From: Bemisia tabaci
Lineage: Eukaryota > Arthropoda > Insecta > Hemiptera > Aleyrodidae
Length of the DNA stretch: 64,000 bases
Direction: 5' to 3'
Assembly (NCBI RefSeq): GCF_918797505.1
Contig: NC_092800.1
Location: 620,001-684,000, forward strand
Below, piece by piece: positions 12,547 to 24,625 of this stretch. Position numbers and translations under genes: made by a program. The notes under the pieces were generated by a model. It was not told where the DNA came from. It ran no database searches and saw only the letters and a list, made by a program, of their open reading frames with translations. Position 1 is the first letter of the stretch. Each line of letters starts with the position of its first letter.

Positions 12547-12841
12547 CTCTGTTAAGTGCGGGCAGCAAGAGCCGCACCCCCAGCTGGGATCCATGCTTGT
12601 GAATGTGGTAAAAACAATCAGAAACGCTGCCTTTTCCGTGTAGCGCAGTCGCGGTGCTCGAATCAGGGGTCGTTTCATCGAATGAGACGGACCCGATGTC
12701 AAGAGATTTGGGCTTCTCTTTCAGAACACTGTTAAAGTAGTCGTAGATAGCACTGACATCGTCAACCTCGGACAGGTCTAAGTCAACCGAGCCCAAATTA
12801 GCGGCCTTTCTCAGTGCGTCACCTCCCCCATCATTGTTCAT
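12547..12841 (-). CDS. Candidate alternative first coding exon (possibly milton isoform)
   Basis: Opens with ATG at 12,841 and reads MNNDGGGDALRKAANLGSVD, LDLSEVDDVSAIYDYFNSVL and on to LLLPALNR. It is compositionally protein-like (acidic, few Cys) and unlike the shadows around it. A donor GTTCGT follows at 12,546, making a 295-base coding part that ends in phase 1, the same phase as milton exon m3. It could therefore splice to the same downstream exon. A pyrimidine-rich acceptor (cttaag) is visible about 80 bases upstream of the ATG. I do not recognise the sequence itself; an unrelated gene is equally possible. Confidence 0.4.
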
Positions 12842-13336
12842 GTCATCGTTGGATTATTTCAAGAAAAAAAATGAACACAAAGTTGAATTGTGTAAAAAAT
12901 AAACGTGTCTCTCCAACTTAAGATTTAAAAAGCAAAAAAGTGTTGGAAAAAATATTCAACAACGAAAAGTACTAAATCAAAGTCCTTCCTCCGTTAACTC
13001 GAAACCGAGAAAATAACACAAGTCCGCAATGTATGCACCGATGATTAGCACGGTAGGGTTCTTGAATGCAGTTTACACTCCACCGAAAGCTGAACATGAA
13101 AGCGAATAGCGCATGAGCTCAGGAGCAATGCTTCAAAGTTGCGATGATTCATTGGAACACAAGGAGGGACTACTCACATCTAAACGGGAAAATAGTGAAA
13201 TATTGTGGAGAAACTGGATGATGCAAATGCAAATTCTACTTCAAAATATAAAAAGGATCAATCTAAATGTAACAATGGGAATTGCGAGGGATACCTAGTC
13301 TTACGTCAACTTGATCATGATGCAAAGTTGAGAATA

Positions 13337-13589
13337 CTGCCGTGCTAAGGAAGAACGCCGTATCAACATTCGAGAGTTGCTAAATTTCCCTCCATAAAAC
13401 ATGTATTTTTCACAAAATGCATGCATATTTTTCCTGGAATTTCTCAGATATTTCAGATTAAATGCGTACGGTATTGTCTGAGAATTTTGGAAAAAAAATA
13501 TTAACAATTTTCCTGGTGAATTCGGTTCTTATCAAAGGAGATTTGGCAACGCCTGAAGGCTCATACGGCGTTCTTCTTTAGCACGGCAG
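13337..13589. repeat. MITE-like family B, copy 3
   Basis: CTGCCGTGCTAAGGAAGAAC at the left and the inverted GTTCTTCTTTAGCACGGCAG at the right; 253 bp, AT-rich middle, no ORF. Confidence 0.85.
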
Positions 13590-13591
13590 AA

Positions 13592-13839
13592 TACGGCAGT
13601 AAGGGAAAATACCGTATGAGCCTTGAGACGTTGCCAAATCTTCTCAGACAAATCGCAAATTTCCAGGAAAATTTATGGAAAACTTTCATGCAATTATTTA
13701 GAAAATTTTATTCGTGATTTGATCTAAACTGCCTGAAAATTTTAAGGAAAAATTGAAGACCATCCTAAAAAATAAATCTTTCAGAGAGGAAATTTAGCAA
13801 CTTTCGAATGCTCATACGGCTTATCCTTCAGCACGGCCG
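13592..13839. repeat. MITE-like family B, copy 4, next to copy 3
   Basis: Starts ACGGCAGTAAGGGAAAATAC and ends CTTCAGCACGGCCG, two bases after copy 3. The two copies differ enough to be separate insertions or an old duplication. Confidence 0.75.
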
Positions 13840-15572
13840 AATAAGTCAAAAGCATGGAGAGCAAAGAAGCCCGAAACAATAACCAACTAGGTGCCATGTA
13901 ATCTGTCTGCTATTCAACTGCGGGGGAGAACAATAGAATTAGCTTAGGGAATTTTTTTTTCTAATTTTTTTTCTTTCTCTTTTCAAATTGAACATATTTT
14001 CTTAAAAGTTATGAAAGTCAGATAAAGCAATGCTTAGATAGTCAATGGTTCGCTGAGTGACAAGACATTGATGTCTTCAGCTAAAATTAATCACGTAATT
14101 TTTTTAAATCGTGTTTTAAAAATATTGGTACCTATATAATTTTTTTATTTCAATACTAGCTATCTGTTCAATATGCGAATTGCTGAAAATTGAAGCGTTT
14201 TGTGCAATAACGGTGTCACTCTGTCACTATCATGCACAGCTGCTAAGATTGTCGTGCGACTTAGTTGCAATTTTGTGTCAATTCCAAAGACTACTCAAAA
14301 GTATTTTCTTTCCTCCATTATCCTCCGAACTTTCTCAGAAATTATTTCAGATTGACGAGTGAAAATTAACAGGTAAAATACATTTTTTGTTGCACAATCC
14401 AAGCAGCGTTACAGGGCGTAAATGCTCTTTTCGTACAAAATGCTTCAATTGACAGAGCCATGGGCCTTGATTAGAAATAATGAGAGCTATAAAATAAATT
14501 TAAATTCAGAGGACAAAAGCAAGATGCGTACCAAAAACAAATGCGGTGTTGTGAATGACAGACTGCTTGGAGAAATCATAAAAATTTTCTTATTACTTTT
14601 TTGATAAAAATTTCGCAAACTGACTTTGACGCCCCTTCCTCGAAAATGTGAGGTTTCGCAAGTATACGGCAATTTATGAGTGATTTTTCTTGCTATCGAT
14701 TTAAGTTTGCATTTTACTATGTGTTAGAATATTTTTGTCCATACTGATGTGACTCGAAATGTATAGCCTACTGTGTATATTTAAGACTCTGAGGTAATTG
14801 TCATAATTATTTCACCAATTTTTGCCACTCGAAAACAATGGCGTTAGTGCGCTTTCATTGACTGCCTAATTAAATTCATTGCCTCCAACCGGCAATTAAT
14901 ATTAATTATTGGTTGGCAATAATAACAGATAATTACCTCCTCAGTTTCAAACTCTTCCTTGAGTCTGAATACCTACAAAAAGAGAACGAGAACTGAGGAC
15001 CTAGGGAGAGAGAAAATTAATCCTACCATGTTGATAAAAATTCGGAGTTTCTTCATAACTTCATTTCAACCTCCCCCACTGTACTTTTTCTACAAGGTCC
15101 TTTCACTAAATCTATCTAATCATTTCGTTTTCCGAGGCCCTAGATCTCTTATTACTTTCATGTGACCTGCCTGACGCCTGCTAAGGCCCAAAAAAAAAAT
15201 AATCTGCTTGCCTTTAAGTTGAAACCCACGGTTAAAAAAAGACCCCTAAGTCCCAAAATTTAAGGGACAGGAATCATTTAAAGATACTCTGTTACAAACT
15301 TCATCTAGTGCTTGCACGCAAGGAGTATGTATGAGATTCCAACTATGAATACAGGGTATCCCAGTCTGCGGGAGCGTGTTCTGTGGGTAAAAATAATACA
15401 TTTTTTCATATGAAGTTTTAGCCAAAAATGCCCCCTGAGGGAGTTACGTCCCCCCCCCTTCCATTTCTCGGGAATAACATCGTTTTTTTTTCTGAGTTTT
15501 GGCAACGGTTACAGACAAAAACTCGTAAAAATTGGCTCACGCCTATAACTGAAAGCGCTGAAATTGCCCATG

Positions 15573-15648
15573 GCCTCAAAAATATCAATATCTTAAGTTA
15601 AAAATTGTCAAAAAGTATCAATATCTTCAGTTAAAAATTGCCAAAAAT
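15573..15648. repeat. Two-copy tandem repeat
   Basis: TATCAATATCTTAAGTTAAA and TATCAATATCTTCAGTTAAA, each followed by AATTG(T/C)CAAAAA. Confidence 0.7.
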
Positions 15649-16540
15649 TCGGAGTTTTTTGCCCTGGTAATTAAAGACCCTCGGATCTCCCTGCAGTGTT
15701 GCCGTTTAACCCTAGGAAACCCTGTATAACTAAGTGTTTGAAGATTGACATACTCTGGTCTACTTAAAAAAAAAAAAAATTCGCCATTCTAACGTCACCT
15801 TTCTAGAGTATTTCAAAATTATCCATATGGTTGGGCTCTAGTCAAAAGAATGTTAGGTGTAAATCAATGTTGAAAATTGGCACCCAGTTAGTGTTTCGCT
15901 TTTTTAGGGTGGGCCTGTGCGAAAGAGCATATGTGGGTACTTTCAGGGTGGGTCTGTGTAGAAAAAAACAGAATTGCTCGGGTGGAAAGGCACGTGGAGA
16001 AGGTATGAATAATACAAACTTAAATTATTTTCTTCGAGTTACATGTGACTCAGATAAGATGCTGATAAGAGCATAGCTTTCCCATGTATGACCCTGAGAA
16101 TCATTGAAGACAAAACATGAGTTGGAGGATGAAAAGGCTACTTAAGCTCGAGATTTTGCGAAACTACGATGAGGAGAGACTAAGTTGCATGAGAAAATTG
16201 AAAGGGATCGGTCGGAGAGACACTACTTCTCGGACCTTGGCATTCAAAACTAGGAACTGATAAGATAACAGGAGATAGGTTATGTATGTCTGAGGCAAGC
16301 AGTATCACAGGAAATCAGGACCTTACCGTATTATATGGGACGGAGCCAAAGTCTATTTAACGGGAGATCAGTATGAACCTAAGCATTAACATCCTGAGCT
16401 CTGGCTGTGAAAATAATCACGTTATCAGTCGAAAAACACTTGGGTATCCAGGAGATCCATAAGATACGTCTCGACACAACACAATACAACAACCACGTTA
16501 CGACCGACACCGGTCGGTATTTAACACAATAAAATCTTAC

Positions 16541-16950
16541 CGAAATTCGTAAAAAAAATACGACACAACAACAAAAAGAGAACCACAAAATAAATGAAAA
16601 AAAAAGTCCTTTACGAAACGAAAAACGACCCGCACAAAAATAAAGGAAAGTCGGTTGCGGATGGGCCGAGGGGAAAGGAGTGGAGAAAATCGGGTGAAAT
16701 CGTGGCTGAAATCGAGGCTGAAATGCACTGAAACGAGAGCCGCGGTCGCGGAAGACAGAGCTCCGCGTCGTAGCGTCTCGACGCTCGAACTTGAGGCACG
16801 GCGTCGCGACGCAGCGCAGCGCAGTCAGCTGACAGGACGCTTTACTTTCAGCCTCACTCTGTATCCCCTCCAATCGGAATCTCGGATATATCATCCCCTC
16901 CGGCGTCGTTGTCAAACTTGCGCAACTTTCGCGCTTACGCATCCTCACGC
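16541..16950 (-). promoter_or_regulatory. GC-rich candidate promoter and leader exon
   Basis: CpG-rich stretch at about 16,640-16,990 in an AT-rich background, followed on the minus strand by a consensus donor TTTCG|GTAAGA (GT at 16,540-16,539). The arrangement fits a transcription start with a non-coding first exon that could feed the ATG exon at 12,841. Both strands carry long open frames here, which GC-rich sequence gives by chance; neither looks like protein. Confidence 0.35.
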
Positions 16951-17111
16951 AAGGGGCAGCACCTGTCGGATCGGCTGCCCGCCGCGCGCCCAGACAAAAC
17001 GCTCAAAAGTCACTTATGGCGACATTGCCAAATTGTGTCGATTAATGAATAAATAGTGCCATGTCCAATGGGGTCTTGGATGGACGAGGAGCCGGGGATG
17101 GATTTTCGGTC

Positions 17112-17409
17112 GCAAGGTTGCCACAGAATTTCGAAAATGAAATTCCCTGACATTTCCTTGATTTCCCTGACACATTTTGGTGAAATTCCCTGACAGTTGA
17201 AGATGTGACGGATAGTTAAGAAGGCATAATTGAAAATAGTTTTCAGGCATTTGTTGTTCGAAGCCTCAAACCCATTGTAGAAAACAAATTAACGTGATTT
17301 AACAAATTTTCCCTGGCGTTTTCGTCATTTTCTCTGACATTTCCCGGTTTTCCCTGACTTTTTAAAATTCCCTCACATTTCCCGGTTTTCCCTGACTGTG
17401 GCGACCCTG
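17112..17409. repeat. 'CCCTGACATTTTC' repeat, second copy
   Basis: Starts GCAAGGTTGCCACAGAATTT and ends GACTGTGGCGACCCTG; same internal order as 2,763-3,176 but with one 138 bp unit. Confidence 0.8.
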
Positions 17410-18709
17410 AATTCCAAGTCAAACTGGTCTTTACGCATATTCTGGGAAAAATTCGCTCCCGAGGTCCAATTTTTAAGCATCAAAAAGTCAGTTTGAACTT
17501 TCTAACGCCAAAAAGATCCGTGTAATTTCAAAACTTCGAACATGTATTTCTCAGAATAGCAAAAACTGCACTTATGCGCCATGTCCTCCAAGTCCCTTAA
17601 TTAACCACAGGTGGGAAAAACCAACACTGCCTCAAGGGTGAGTAAATTCAGGCTGCGAAATGGATACGTGTGAAACAGAAAACATGGTCACGGAGGAATT
17701 GTAAGAAAAACTCGTAAGAGTGCCAGGTGTTGGAAAATTTACGGGGGCCTCAGTAGATTTTGAAACCTTTTAAAAACTTTCAGAAGAGGAAAACTCAAAC
17801 GCTACTCCTTGAACTTGAGAAAAAATTGGTAGAAACAATCGTCCTTCACCCCTAGGCAATTGAAAAGAGTCTTCCAGATTTTGCAGCTTTAAAAATACGA
17901 ATGAGAACAAACTTTTGCTGGATGATAGAGGAGAAAGAAAGAAACAATACGAAAGAAACCGCGATTGCAATTGTTATGCCTTAATCCTAACACAATAATA
18001 AAATCGCTCATGCAATTAAAAACTGACAACTCAACATACAATTATTCATAGTGGGTAACGAGCAGAAGGGACACGAAAAATGCATCAGGGAAAGTAAGCG
18101 CTTCCATCATTTTGCTGGGTTGACTCCGTATCGAAGCGCTTTTAAATTAGCGCCTTCAAACTTTGAGCGATCAACTAATGAGACGCGACTGTCGAGGAGT
18201 TGCAGGTTCAGTATCACGAAGGCGTTTTGGGCTTGCTCAACACTCGTGATCTAACTGCGCCGCGCGCCGTGCCGCATGACCTTTCGCTCCATTTTGGGCT
18301 GATGAAACGACATTCTTTTTTGTGTACGTGTTGTCCAGACCTTATCTGCAAGATATTTCCCTAAGTCACTCGGCAATGTTTCAATTTTCGAAAAGGGTAG
18401 AAAGTAAAATGTTTCTTCAGCATGAAGCGAAAGCTCGCACTTCGATCCATCAATTGGAAGAATTTATGATAAAATAACTATGTACGAATGAATAAAATAG
18501 AAAATAATAACTATGTAGCGCGCGAATTTATGCTCATAGTTCCTTTGGAAATGATACATTTTCAAATGGTTCTAATTATCATAAATACGTTCAATTGGAC
18601 TACATTACACAAAAAGGAACTAACATTCCTAGTTCAGCCAAGAAACATCCATCAACATAGAGGCACCAAATGCCACTTACGTTGTTTTCAAGATGAGCTA
18701 GAAATGATA

Positions 18710-18907
18710 GTGAAGTGGGTGCTTGCAATGGACAAAAGAGGCAAGTAATACTAACTAACGACAACCGACAAGATACCCCACGCACGGTTAGTCCATAATT
18801 TTCTCCCGCCGTCTATGATAACCCGTTTTATCCGATGGGATCGCTTCATTCTCCCTGCGTTTCCTTTGCCTATAGCGTCGTCTATCAAATTCAATAATCA
18901 GCCGGCA
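18710..18907. repeat. MITE-like family A, copy 4
   Basis: Shares GTGCTTGCAATGGACAAA, the TTAGTCCATAATTTTCTCCC block and the end TCTATCAAATTCAATAATCA. The left terminus is not clear. Confidence 0.6.
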
Positions 18908-19002
18908 GCTTTCGTTCCTCTGAATGTTTAAATTGTGAGTACCGCAGAAGATTAAGGAGGAAACATATCAAGAATATAATCTGACAGTGTGGGAGACTGG
19001 TA

Positions 19003-19255
19003 CTGCCGTGCTACGGGAGAACGCCGTATGAACCTTTGAGAGTTGCCAAAGTTCCCCGAATAAAACATGTATTTATCAAGAGAGTTTTGCATATTTTTCG
19101 TTGAGTTTTCTAGGTATTTTAGATTGAATTCCGAACAAAATTATCTGAAAAATTGGAGGAAAAATCGTCAAACTTTTCCCAACGAATTCGTTTTTTATGG
19201 AAGGAGATATGACAACACCTGAATGATCTTACGGTGTTTTTCCTTAGCACGGCAG
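19003..19255. repeat. MITE-like family B, copy 5
   Basis: CTGCCGTGCTACGGGAGAAC left, TTTTTCCTTAGCACGGCAG right; 253 bp. It lies 11 bases from the family A copy at 19,267. Confidence 0.85.
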
Positions 19256-19266
19256 CGTTGCTGGTC

Positions 19267-19540
19267 TGCGGACTGATTATTGAAATTTATGGACAAAGCT
19301 ATAGACAAAGAAGACATAGGGAGTACGGAGCGATCCTATTGGTTGAAATGAGTGGCTCCTATAGACAAAGGGAGAAAATGATAGACTAACTGTCGGGTCT
19401 CTCGTGGGTTGCCGTTAGTTAGTCTATTACCTACCTCCTTTGTCCATTGCAACCACCCGCTTCCACCAATAGGATCTCTCCATATCTCTTTTGTCTCCTT
19501 TGTCTATCGCTTTGTCTATCAATTTCAATAATCGGCCCGC
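19267..19540. repeat. MITE-like family A, best copy
   Basis: 274 bp. Left end GCGGACTGATTATTGAAAT, right end the inverted ATTTCAATAATCGGCCCGC, then GACAAAGCTATAGACAAAG against CTTTGTCTATCGCTTTGTC. The whole element is a long imperfect palindrome without an ORF, as in non-autonomous DNA transposons. Confidence 0.85.
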
Positions 19541-19748
19541 TGGACTGGGAGTTTCTCGTATGACGGGATAAAGTAATAAGTTTCGGAAGTCGATTCGTTG
19601 GCGGGAGCGGAGCGCGCACTCGGTGGAGGAAGAAGAGAATAGAATGAATGAAAGCGACAAGGTCAACCGAATTTCGCGCTTATTATAAACACGCGCCGTT
19701 TCGCGCCTTCTCGCAAATACTCGCAATATTCCCCATTCGCCCACTATT

Positions 19749-19998
19749 CTGCCCCACTAAGCAAGAACGCTGTAAGAACATTCGAGAGGAGCCTTTCCCT
19801 TGATGAAACATGTATTTTTAACAACATGTCTGCATATTTTGCCTTAAAATTTTCAGATATATTAGATTAAAATGCGCACAAAATTGTCTGAAAATTTAGG
19901 AAAATAATATTCATAATTTTCCCAGTTAATTCGGCTTTTATCGGAGGAAACTTGGCGACGTCTGAAGGCTCATACGGCGTTTTCCCTTAGCACGGCAG
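19749..19998. repeat. MITE-like family B, copy 6
   Basis: CTGCCCCACTAAGCAAGAAC left, GTTTTCCCTTAGCACGGCAG right; about 250 bp. Confidence 0.8.
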
Positions 19999-21901
19999 AC
20001 TTGCAGCCTCATTATCTGCCAATCCTGATCGCATGCACTCCCGCACTCCCGCACTCCAGATTCCGATTATTAACATGTTAAATGAACCGATGTCCTCCAA
20101 CCTGGACTCATTTGTTGTCCATTGCGAAGTTTCGCATTTTTATCACTCTTCCTCGATTTCCTTGTGGACACCCCCCCCCCCCCCCGACTTTTAAGGTAAA
20201 ATAGTGTAAAACATACTCTTTGTACTGCGGGCAATGGGTCAGTTGCTCATTCTTAAGTTCGCCTTCAATTTTGTCGGATAGGCAAATTACCTACAGGGTA
20301 GTGCGAATAACGAATCTCTTCGAATAACATGTCTCTTGCGTCAAGCTCTGATTGAAAAAACCAATAGATCATGCGTGAACCTATTACAGTGCTGGATATT
20401 GTCTGTTTTGAGTTTCTTGTAATTCTGCATTAATGATTCGCCTTCAATTTCATCGAATAGGCAAGAAATCTACACATGAGCACGAATAGTTGTATCCTCG
20501 AGAATGATGTGACGAAGCTCTTGCATGCCGAAGGAATTTGCGATTTGACAACTTTTTCAATTGTAAAATTTTGCGAGCAACACGAAGCCCTTAATTTCTT
20601 CTGAATCGAACTCCTGAGCTCAAAAAATCTTTATCACGTCTGCTTGGAGAGCTTTTTTTGAACTTTTAAGTTCGTTTGGAGAAAGCCAGTATCATTATGG
20701 TTCTTTTCGAAAAACTGGAAATCCTATAGCAGCAAGAGAAAGCTACATTACGTTTTTTACCCCGTGAGATCGGTCCAAAAATAAGGACGGAGCAAGAGCA
20801 GTTAAAAAACCGACAAAATTCACGTCGGAATGACTAAAACTCTATTCTTTAGAGCAATCGATTTCTTACCTAAAAAATTGAATCAATTATCTAGGGCGAA
20901 ATCAAAATCTGAATCGAATTTTCCATCTACAATCGAGAAACGATTAGATTAAAAGGAATTGTATCAAATTTTTGTCCAAATTTTAAAAAAGATGACGACA
21001 ATGACACGATTTTAGCAATTTCTCATAATTTTCATTCCAAGAATCGAAGAAACCGATTCAAGGGTAACCCCATTTTCGCCGGCGATCTCGAATCATATCG
21101 ATTTTTCGTCCGATTCAAATCGATTCACCAACATGGATATTTACCTCAAAAACCGTCATCTTTAAATTAATTATGGCGCGGGCAAATTGACAACAAGAGC
21201 TTAGTCATAGGAGTCGCACAGTTAGCACATTTGCTACGCTCGGAGCGTGAGAACTTGGAGGCGACGGGTGGGGAAAGAAGAGACGGTGCCAAGGCGAGGA
21301 ACGAGGAATAATTGTACACATTGACCCATGATTTGCGTCAAAAATGACTCAATGAGGACCCGTCACCCGTCGTCGTAAAGGGGGGCCCCATCCCCCCACC
21401 CTTCCTCCCCGTTCCCCTTGCCCGCGCTGCTATTCAGCGTTGCGACTTCCCTTTTGATTTGGATTGCATTTAGCAAAAAGGAACCAGCACGATTACAGTG
21501 TTTTTAAAATCGTGCAACTTCTTTCCATTTAAAAATACTCAATATCCGTGCACTATTGAAATTCGCATAATTACTTTCCTTTAAAATTAAAAATTTCTTG
21601 GTGGGAGGCAAAAACTGTTCGCAATTCTGAAAGATTTTATAGAAAATTATGAAGGAGCTATATTAACAACACTGTGATCGGGCTGATTCCGTTATGCTAA
21701 ATGCGATCCATTTCCACTTTAGTTAGACGTTTTGAAGAGTGGAAGCAGATTAGGTACTAATTCAAGCATTTTGATACATGTTTCATCATGATAGAAATGT
21801 CAAGTAGAGCACGATTTGCGCGGAAAAAAGGGGGGGGGGGGAAAAGAAGAAAAAATAAGAAAAACGAAAAAAGAGAAAAAAAGAAAAGAAAAGAAAAAAA
21901 C

Positions 21902-22180
21902 TCTCAAAGTTGAGATCATCCTGAGGAGCATCAAATTCCATGCCGAACTTTCCCGAGTCTTCCATTCTTGTAGGAAACGACAGGGCGGGGATTTTTCGGA
22001 GCAAATTGCCACATGACGATATGCGCGAATTCTCTTGACGCGAATCGCGAGTTCCGACGACGGTGGATAAGCTACAATCGACCTCCTTCCAGTGCAAAAA
22101 CGCAACCCGCCGCGCAGCTGCTCCAGTTCTCCGCCGCGCGACCCACTTCACCGCGCAGCCACCACCATCGCTTTCGTGAA
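21902..22180 (-). promoter_or_regulatory. GC-rich candidate promoter and first exon
   Basis: CpG-rich stretch from about 21,990 to 22,180. On the minus strand an ATG at 21,965 opens a short peptide, MEDSGKFGMEFDAPQDDLNF. The only GT after it sits at the start of a T-rich tract (GTTTTT), a poor donor that would leave phase 1. The FDAPxxxxNF pattern resembles the extreme N terminus of TPX2-like spindle proteins, but over too few residues to call. Confidence 0.25.
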
Positions 22181-22403
22181 TGAACTCACCGACCCCGACC
22201 CCTCACCTCGCCCCCCCCCCCCCCCCACCTCGAGGTCGATGCCGAAACCGAGCAAGTCCAGTGTCTCATGAGCTCTGAAATATCAACATTCTCACCAAGT
22301 CCAGGTCCCAGCAGAAAGAGGACTTCGTAGCTTTCCACATTTACTGATTTGGTTGAGATAGACTCCCGATAGAAAGACAAAAATCTGAGTTTTGAGGACA
22401 AAA

Positions 22404-22527
22404 TGGACGTATTTCTATCAAACAGAACTACGTGCACTATGACATGAGCCTTGTTATGGATATATTCTTATGGGTCTCAGGGCTCATGTCTTAATGCACA
22501 TAGTTCCGTTTGACAGAAATAGGTCCA
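22404..22527. repeat. MITE-like family D, copy 1
   Basis: TGGACGTATTTCTATCAAAC left and the inverted GTTTGACAGAAATAGGTCCA right; 124 bp with an inner CATGAGCC/GGCTCATG palindrome. Confidence 0.8.
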
Positions 22528-22540
22528 AATAATAAGTGCT

Positions 22541-22886
22541 CTGCCATGCTGAGGAAAAACGCCGTATGAATATTCTGGCGTTGCCAAATTTCATCTTGTA
22601 AAATAAGGATTTTCTAGAATTTTTGGAGTTTTTTTTCCCTGAATTTTTTTTTTATTTTGTACTTTCGTCATAAATTCAATTATTCATGTATTTGCACACA
22701 AGAAATCTGCACAGATAATTTTTTCAGACTTACTGAAAATTCCTTTAAAAACTTATTGAATAAGAAGCTATCACTCCTGAAATTTTCACAGGAAAATGTT
22801 CATAAATTTTCTCTTGAATGAATGTTTCATGAAAGGAAATTTGACAACATTTGAATTCTCATTTGGCATTCCTTAAGCTTAGCCCC
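22541..22886. repeat. MITE-like family B, copy 7 (diverged)
   Basis: CTGCCATGCTGAGGAAAAAC left and ATTTGGCATTCCTTAAGCT right; longer than the others because of T-rich expansion in the middle. Confidence 0.6.
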
Positions 22887-24526
22887 AAAATTGGACAGTC
22901 CATTACAGTGCTTTGAAGGCGACACATTTTTTCTAAACTTCCTTTTATGGGTCTAAAAATAAAAATAAAAAAATGCCTTGCATAATTCATTGAACACGAA
23001 TCCATATTTTCTATTTAAAATGTTTTAGATGTTCTTCCCAAAAACATATCGATGGACCTCAGAAGATGAGAGAATAATCAAGTGACCTTGACTCAAAAAT
23101 TCTTTTATATTTTTAGAAGATACAAGAGGTCTCAACGAGAGCACAGCTGTTCAACGTTGGTTGTTCATTACTGACAAACAGAATGTTAGCCAACTGTCAG
23201 ATCAAGCTAACTTTCAATTTGCACTACTGTGCGAAAAATTAGTTCCCGCCTACCAATTAGTCGGTCGTTAACTTATGAGGGTCTCACCTGATTGTCAGGA
23301 GCATTTTTGAAGAAATGCACGGAAAAAATTGATGATGAGTCATGTAAATTCCTCCAAATTTTCAACAGTAGTGATAAAAGAAACAAACTGTGTAGAGATT
23401 TTTCAAGTCTTCTTAATGATAGATCGACACTTCACATGCAACCGCATAAAAGTAGAGTTTTCCAAAAAATTATTTCTCTTTGCACTCTGTATACGAGGAC
23501 GACACTGGCTCACAAGAGGCAAAAAAATGTTCTACATTCATCTCAACTGATTTCACAGAACGCTACTACATTGTAAGTAAAATTGCTGATTCGGTTCCAG
23601 CGTAAAAATTGAGAGTGTCCCAAAAATTAGGAACGCTGCGGATTTCCTTAAACATCATCAGAATCTGCCAAACTGTTCTCGAAAATTTCAAGCCCTAAAC
23701 TATCGGAAAAATTCAGAAATTTTCTAGTTTATTTAATTTGCGAATTTTTCAAAAATTTTAACTTTGAATCCGAATTTATCAAAATTTATAAATATTTCTA
23801 ACTTCTTGAGGAGAAAAAGTGACTGTTGGAATAGTCCCACTATGCAGAAATAAAGTCAACCATTAATCGGCGTATACTTTTCATCTTTCCGAAAGATCTC
23901 AAAAACTGAGTAACATTGGGACGCTAATTAAGAATGCCTTGAGAATTTAGCAGGAGATTCTCATCCATGCCCCTGTGCTACAAATTTCACTTCGATATTT
24001 TTTGTAGCCACTAATTGCAGAAACTTTTTTGAACAACAAAAGAATAATTCTGCCAAAAATCTGGGGGCACAAAAATGGTATACAAATCATCAAACAGAAA
24101 AAGGGTAGCACATTAGTGGTTCTAGAGGCATTACATTGGAAACCTCCATCCTTTTTTTTAAAAAAAAACACTGCTCAATAAATATTATCTGACAACCAGG
24201 GAGCCTAAGAATATCCGCCAAAAGTGAGATCACCCCTTCAACCAAGATTTGGCGAGAATCTGAATCTGTTCTTTACACCTTGTGATGGAGACAAGGGGAA
24301 CAAAAGATGGAAAATATTGGTAAGAGTGGCTCAGAACTTGATCCTCTTGAAGTAAATAGCACAAATTAAGGACCAACTTACACAGCCAAAAAGTGCAGAA
24401 AATAATACCTTCTTGAATAGGCTGCTTTGATAAACTTCAAAGATTTAGAATGAAAGTGACAGCAGCAAAATAGAATGAATAAACAACAGAGAAAAAAATA
24501 TGAAGACTTAAGAAAAAATTACTCAC

Positions 24527-24625
24527 GAAAATAGTTTAAGGTCTCCCGGATTTGGTCGGGCGAGAGTTGAGCGTTTTCTAGTTTTAAAGCAGGAGTTGGA
24601 ATAAACCAGTCTTGATTTTCGTAAC
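24527..24625 (-). CDS. milt: milton exon m3
   Basis: 99 bp, acceptor gttgtag, donor GTGAGT. It reads YENQDWFIPTPALKLENAQL and SPDQIRETLNYF plus one base (C). In the family the next residues are LL(C/G)xERVxQMTKTYND; no exon with these was found further left in the window. Confidence 0.9.

Larger units (their letters stand above)
1..24526 (-). other. Gene-poor region, probable large milton intron with alternative-start regions
   Basis: No exon of a recognisable protein was found apart from the candidates at 7.2, 12.5-12.8, 16.5 and 21.9 kb. The space is filled by inverted-repeat elements listed separately. Stretches not covered by a listed repeat (for example 660-1,600, 10,260-11,000, 13,850-16,300, 20,000-21,400 and 22,890-24,500) show only AT-rich, unstructured sequence. 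Confidence 0.45.

Noticed and set aside
16379..16948. 189-codon minus ORF, the longest of its area
   Set aside because: Driven by GC-rich sequence and a T/C-rich run (many Phe, Ser, Arg); a consensus donor falls inside it; the overlapping plus ORF is equally long. Read as leader or promoter.
16655..17056. 133-codon plus ORF
   Set aside because: Arg-rich translation of a CpG island, opposite the leader candidate; no domain.
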